Shown piece after piece: positions 63,109 through 64,000 of a DNA stretch of 64,000 nucleotides (its first letter is position 1; each line of letters starts with the position of its first letter). Location: the NCBI RefSeq assembly GCF_016598595.1, contig NZ_CP066786.1, positions 78,501-142,500 of the forward strand. The letters are read 5' to 3'. The notes below the pieces were generated by a model. The model made no database searches. It was given only the letters and a program-made list of their open reading frames with translations, and had not been told where the DNA came from. This DNA is from Martelella lutilitoris. Its GTDB lineage: Bacteria > Pseudomonadota > Alphaproteobacteria > Rhizobiales > Rhizobiaceae. Both the position numbers and the translations under genes were made by a program.

Positions 63109-64000
63109 TCATGTCCCGCGCGGCTTTGCCCGCCGTGTCGGCTCGGCATCGGCCGGATCCTCCGGCCAGACATGTTTCGGGTAGCGTCCGCGCATGTCGG
63201 AGCGCACATCCTTCCAGGATCCTGCCCAGAAGCCGGGCAGGTCGCGCGTCGTCTGGATCGGCCGGCCGGCGGGCGAGGTCAGTTCCAGAACGAGCGGCAC
63301 GCCGCCGGCAATCGTCGGATGGCGTTTCAGTCCGTAGAGCATCTGTACCCGGATCGAAAGCACCGGTTCGTCGCCATCATAGCGGATCGGAACCCGGTCG
63401 CCGGTGGGCGCTCCAAAATGAGTCGGCGCCAGCCGGTCGAGATCGGCGGCAAGCGGATAGGGCAGAAGCGCCTGCAGGCCCTGCGTCAGGCTTTTCGGAC
63501 TGACGGCGGAAAGGGCGGTGACGCCCGTCTGGAACGGGGTGAACCATATGTCCAGGCTTTCCAGCAGGCCCGTCTCCGAGACATCCGGCCAGGGGTCACC
63601 GAGCTTGCGATGGAGAAAACCGATCCGTTCGACAAGGCGTGCCGCCTCCTTCGGGAAGGCGAGAAGCGAAAGCCCGTATCGGCGGAGCCCGTCGGCCAGC
63701 GCTTCCGCCGCTTCCGTGCCGGATGGTCTTGTCCCCTGGCGTTCGGAGAGCACCAGCGCATCGAGCCGGGTCACGCTGCGCGCCCGGACGGAAAGGCTTT
63801 CGCGGTCGAAGACGCATTCCGCGCGGGTGACGATCGCCTCGGCGCGGGTCTCGAGAATGGTTTCGCGGGTCACGGGGCAGGCGGCGAGCACGCGCCCGCG
63901 CGCCGCGGAGCCCGTCAGGTCGGCGATGACGAGAAAGTCCTCGCTCGCGAGCCGGTCGTCCTCGGCAAGCTCCGCGCCGCGACCGTTTGCCATCAGATAG
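63109..64000 (-). CDS. hrpB: ATP-dependent helicase HrpB, C-terminal part
   Basis: The 3' part of a DEAH-type helicase gene that runs off the window end; about 296 C-terminal residues are visible. The HrpB-specific C-terminal domain shows DPWPDVSETGLLESLDIWFTPF (read in two parts), LAPTHFGAPTGDRVPIRYDGDEPVLSIRVQ and GVPLVLELTSPAGRPIQTTRDLPGFW. The helicase core lies outside. It is immediately upstream of actS, as I recall for many rhizobia. Confidence 0.92.
   Translation of the reverse strand, partial: YLMANGRGAELAEDDRLASEDFLVIADLTGSAARGRVLAACPVTRETILETRAEAIVTRAECVFDRESLSVRARSVTRLDALVLSERQGTRPSGTEAAEALADGLRRYGLSLLAFPKEAARLVERIGFLHRKLGDPWPDVSETGLLESLDIWFTPFQTGVTALSAVSPKSLTQGLQALLPYPLAADLDRLAPTHFGAPTGDRVPIRYDGDEPVLSIRVQMLYGLKRHPTIAGGVPLVLELTSPAGRPIQTTRDLPGFWAGSWKDVRSDMRGRYPKHVWPEDPADAEPTRRAKPRGT

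Overview
The window reads as a chromosomal segment of a GC-rich alphaproteobacterium, most likely Hyphomicrobiales/Rhizobiales. Supporting markers are a trcR (DUF1013) gene, pyruvate carboxylase preceded by a LuxR-type gene, the hrpB-actS pair, and REP-like palindromes of the kind common in rhizobial intergenic DNA. The genus cannot be fixed from this sequence. I see no rRNA, tRNA, CRISPR array, insertion sequence or prophage.

Region 1 (1-25 kb) is mostly core genome: a saccharopine-dehydrogenase-family C-terminus, coaBC, cbpA-cbpM, a YgaP-like/MFP/RND efflux operon, a LuxR-type regulator, pyc, an EamA exporter divergent from its MarR regulator, an Old Yellow Enzyme divergent from an HxlR regulator, trcR, acs, a DeoR-VOC-MFS operon, ispG, LysE and ProC-like genes.

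Region 2 (25-51 kb) is a large accessory locus for methoxylated, lignin-derived aromatic acids. One minus-strand operon carries an alpha/beta hydrolase, ligA, ligB, a YCII protein and folD. Its divergent neighbour is a GntR/FCD regulator. Then come a LigM-type tetrahydrofolate-dependent aryl-O-demethylase, a TRAP transporter, purU, a metF-like gene, a tripartite tricarboxylate transporter with a TctA-TctB fusion, two amidohydrolases, a Rieske protein, a GFA-domain protein, a ferredoxin reductase and a ferredoxin. A double-HTH LysR regulator faces galB, an extradiol dioxygenase, a LigK-type aldolase and galD. Together these can explain methyl transfer to THF, its oxidation to formate (LigM, MetF, FolD, PurU), and gallate-type ring cleavage to pyruvate plus oxaloacetate (LigAB, GalD, GalB, aldolase). 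GTATAC-centred palindromes occur in pairs at four promoters of this locus and look like the GntR operators. Two of the eight copies lie inside coding sequence.

Region 3 (50.7-64 kb) is redox and energy: actR, a CBS protein, nqrM, apbE and nqrFEDCBA in one minus-strand block, a divergent pentaheme cytochrome c, gluconokinase, an MFS transporter, actS and the 3' part of hrpB. The NqrB here is strongly shortened and lacks the covalent-FMN segment. The sensor gene actS and the regulator gene actR lie about 10.5 kb apart with the nqr/cytochrome module between them.
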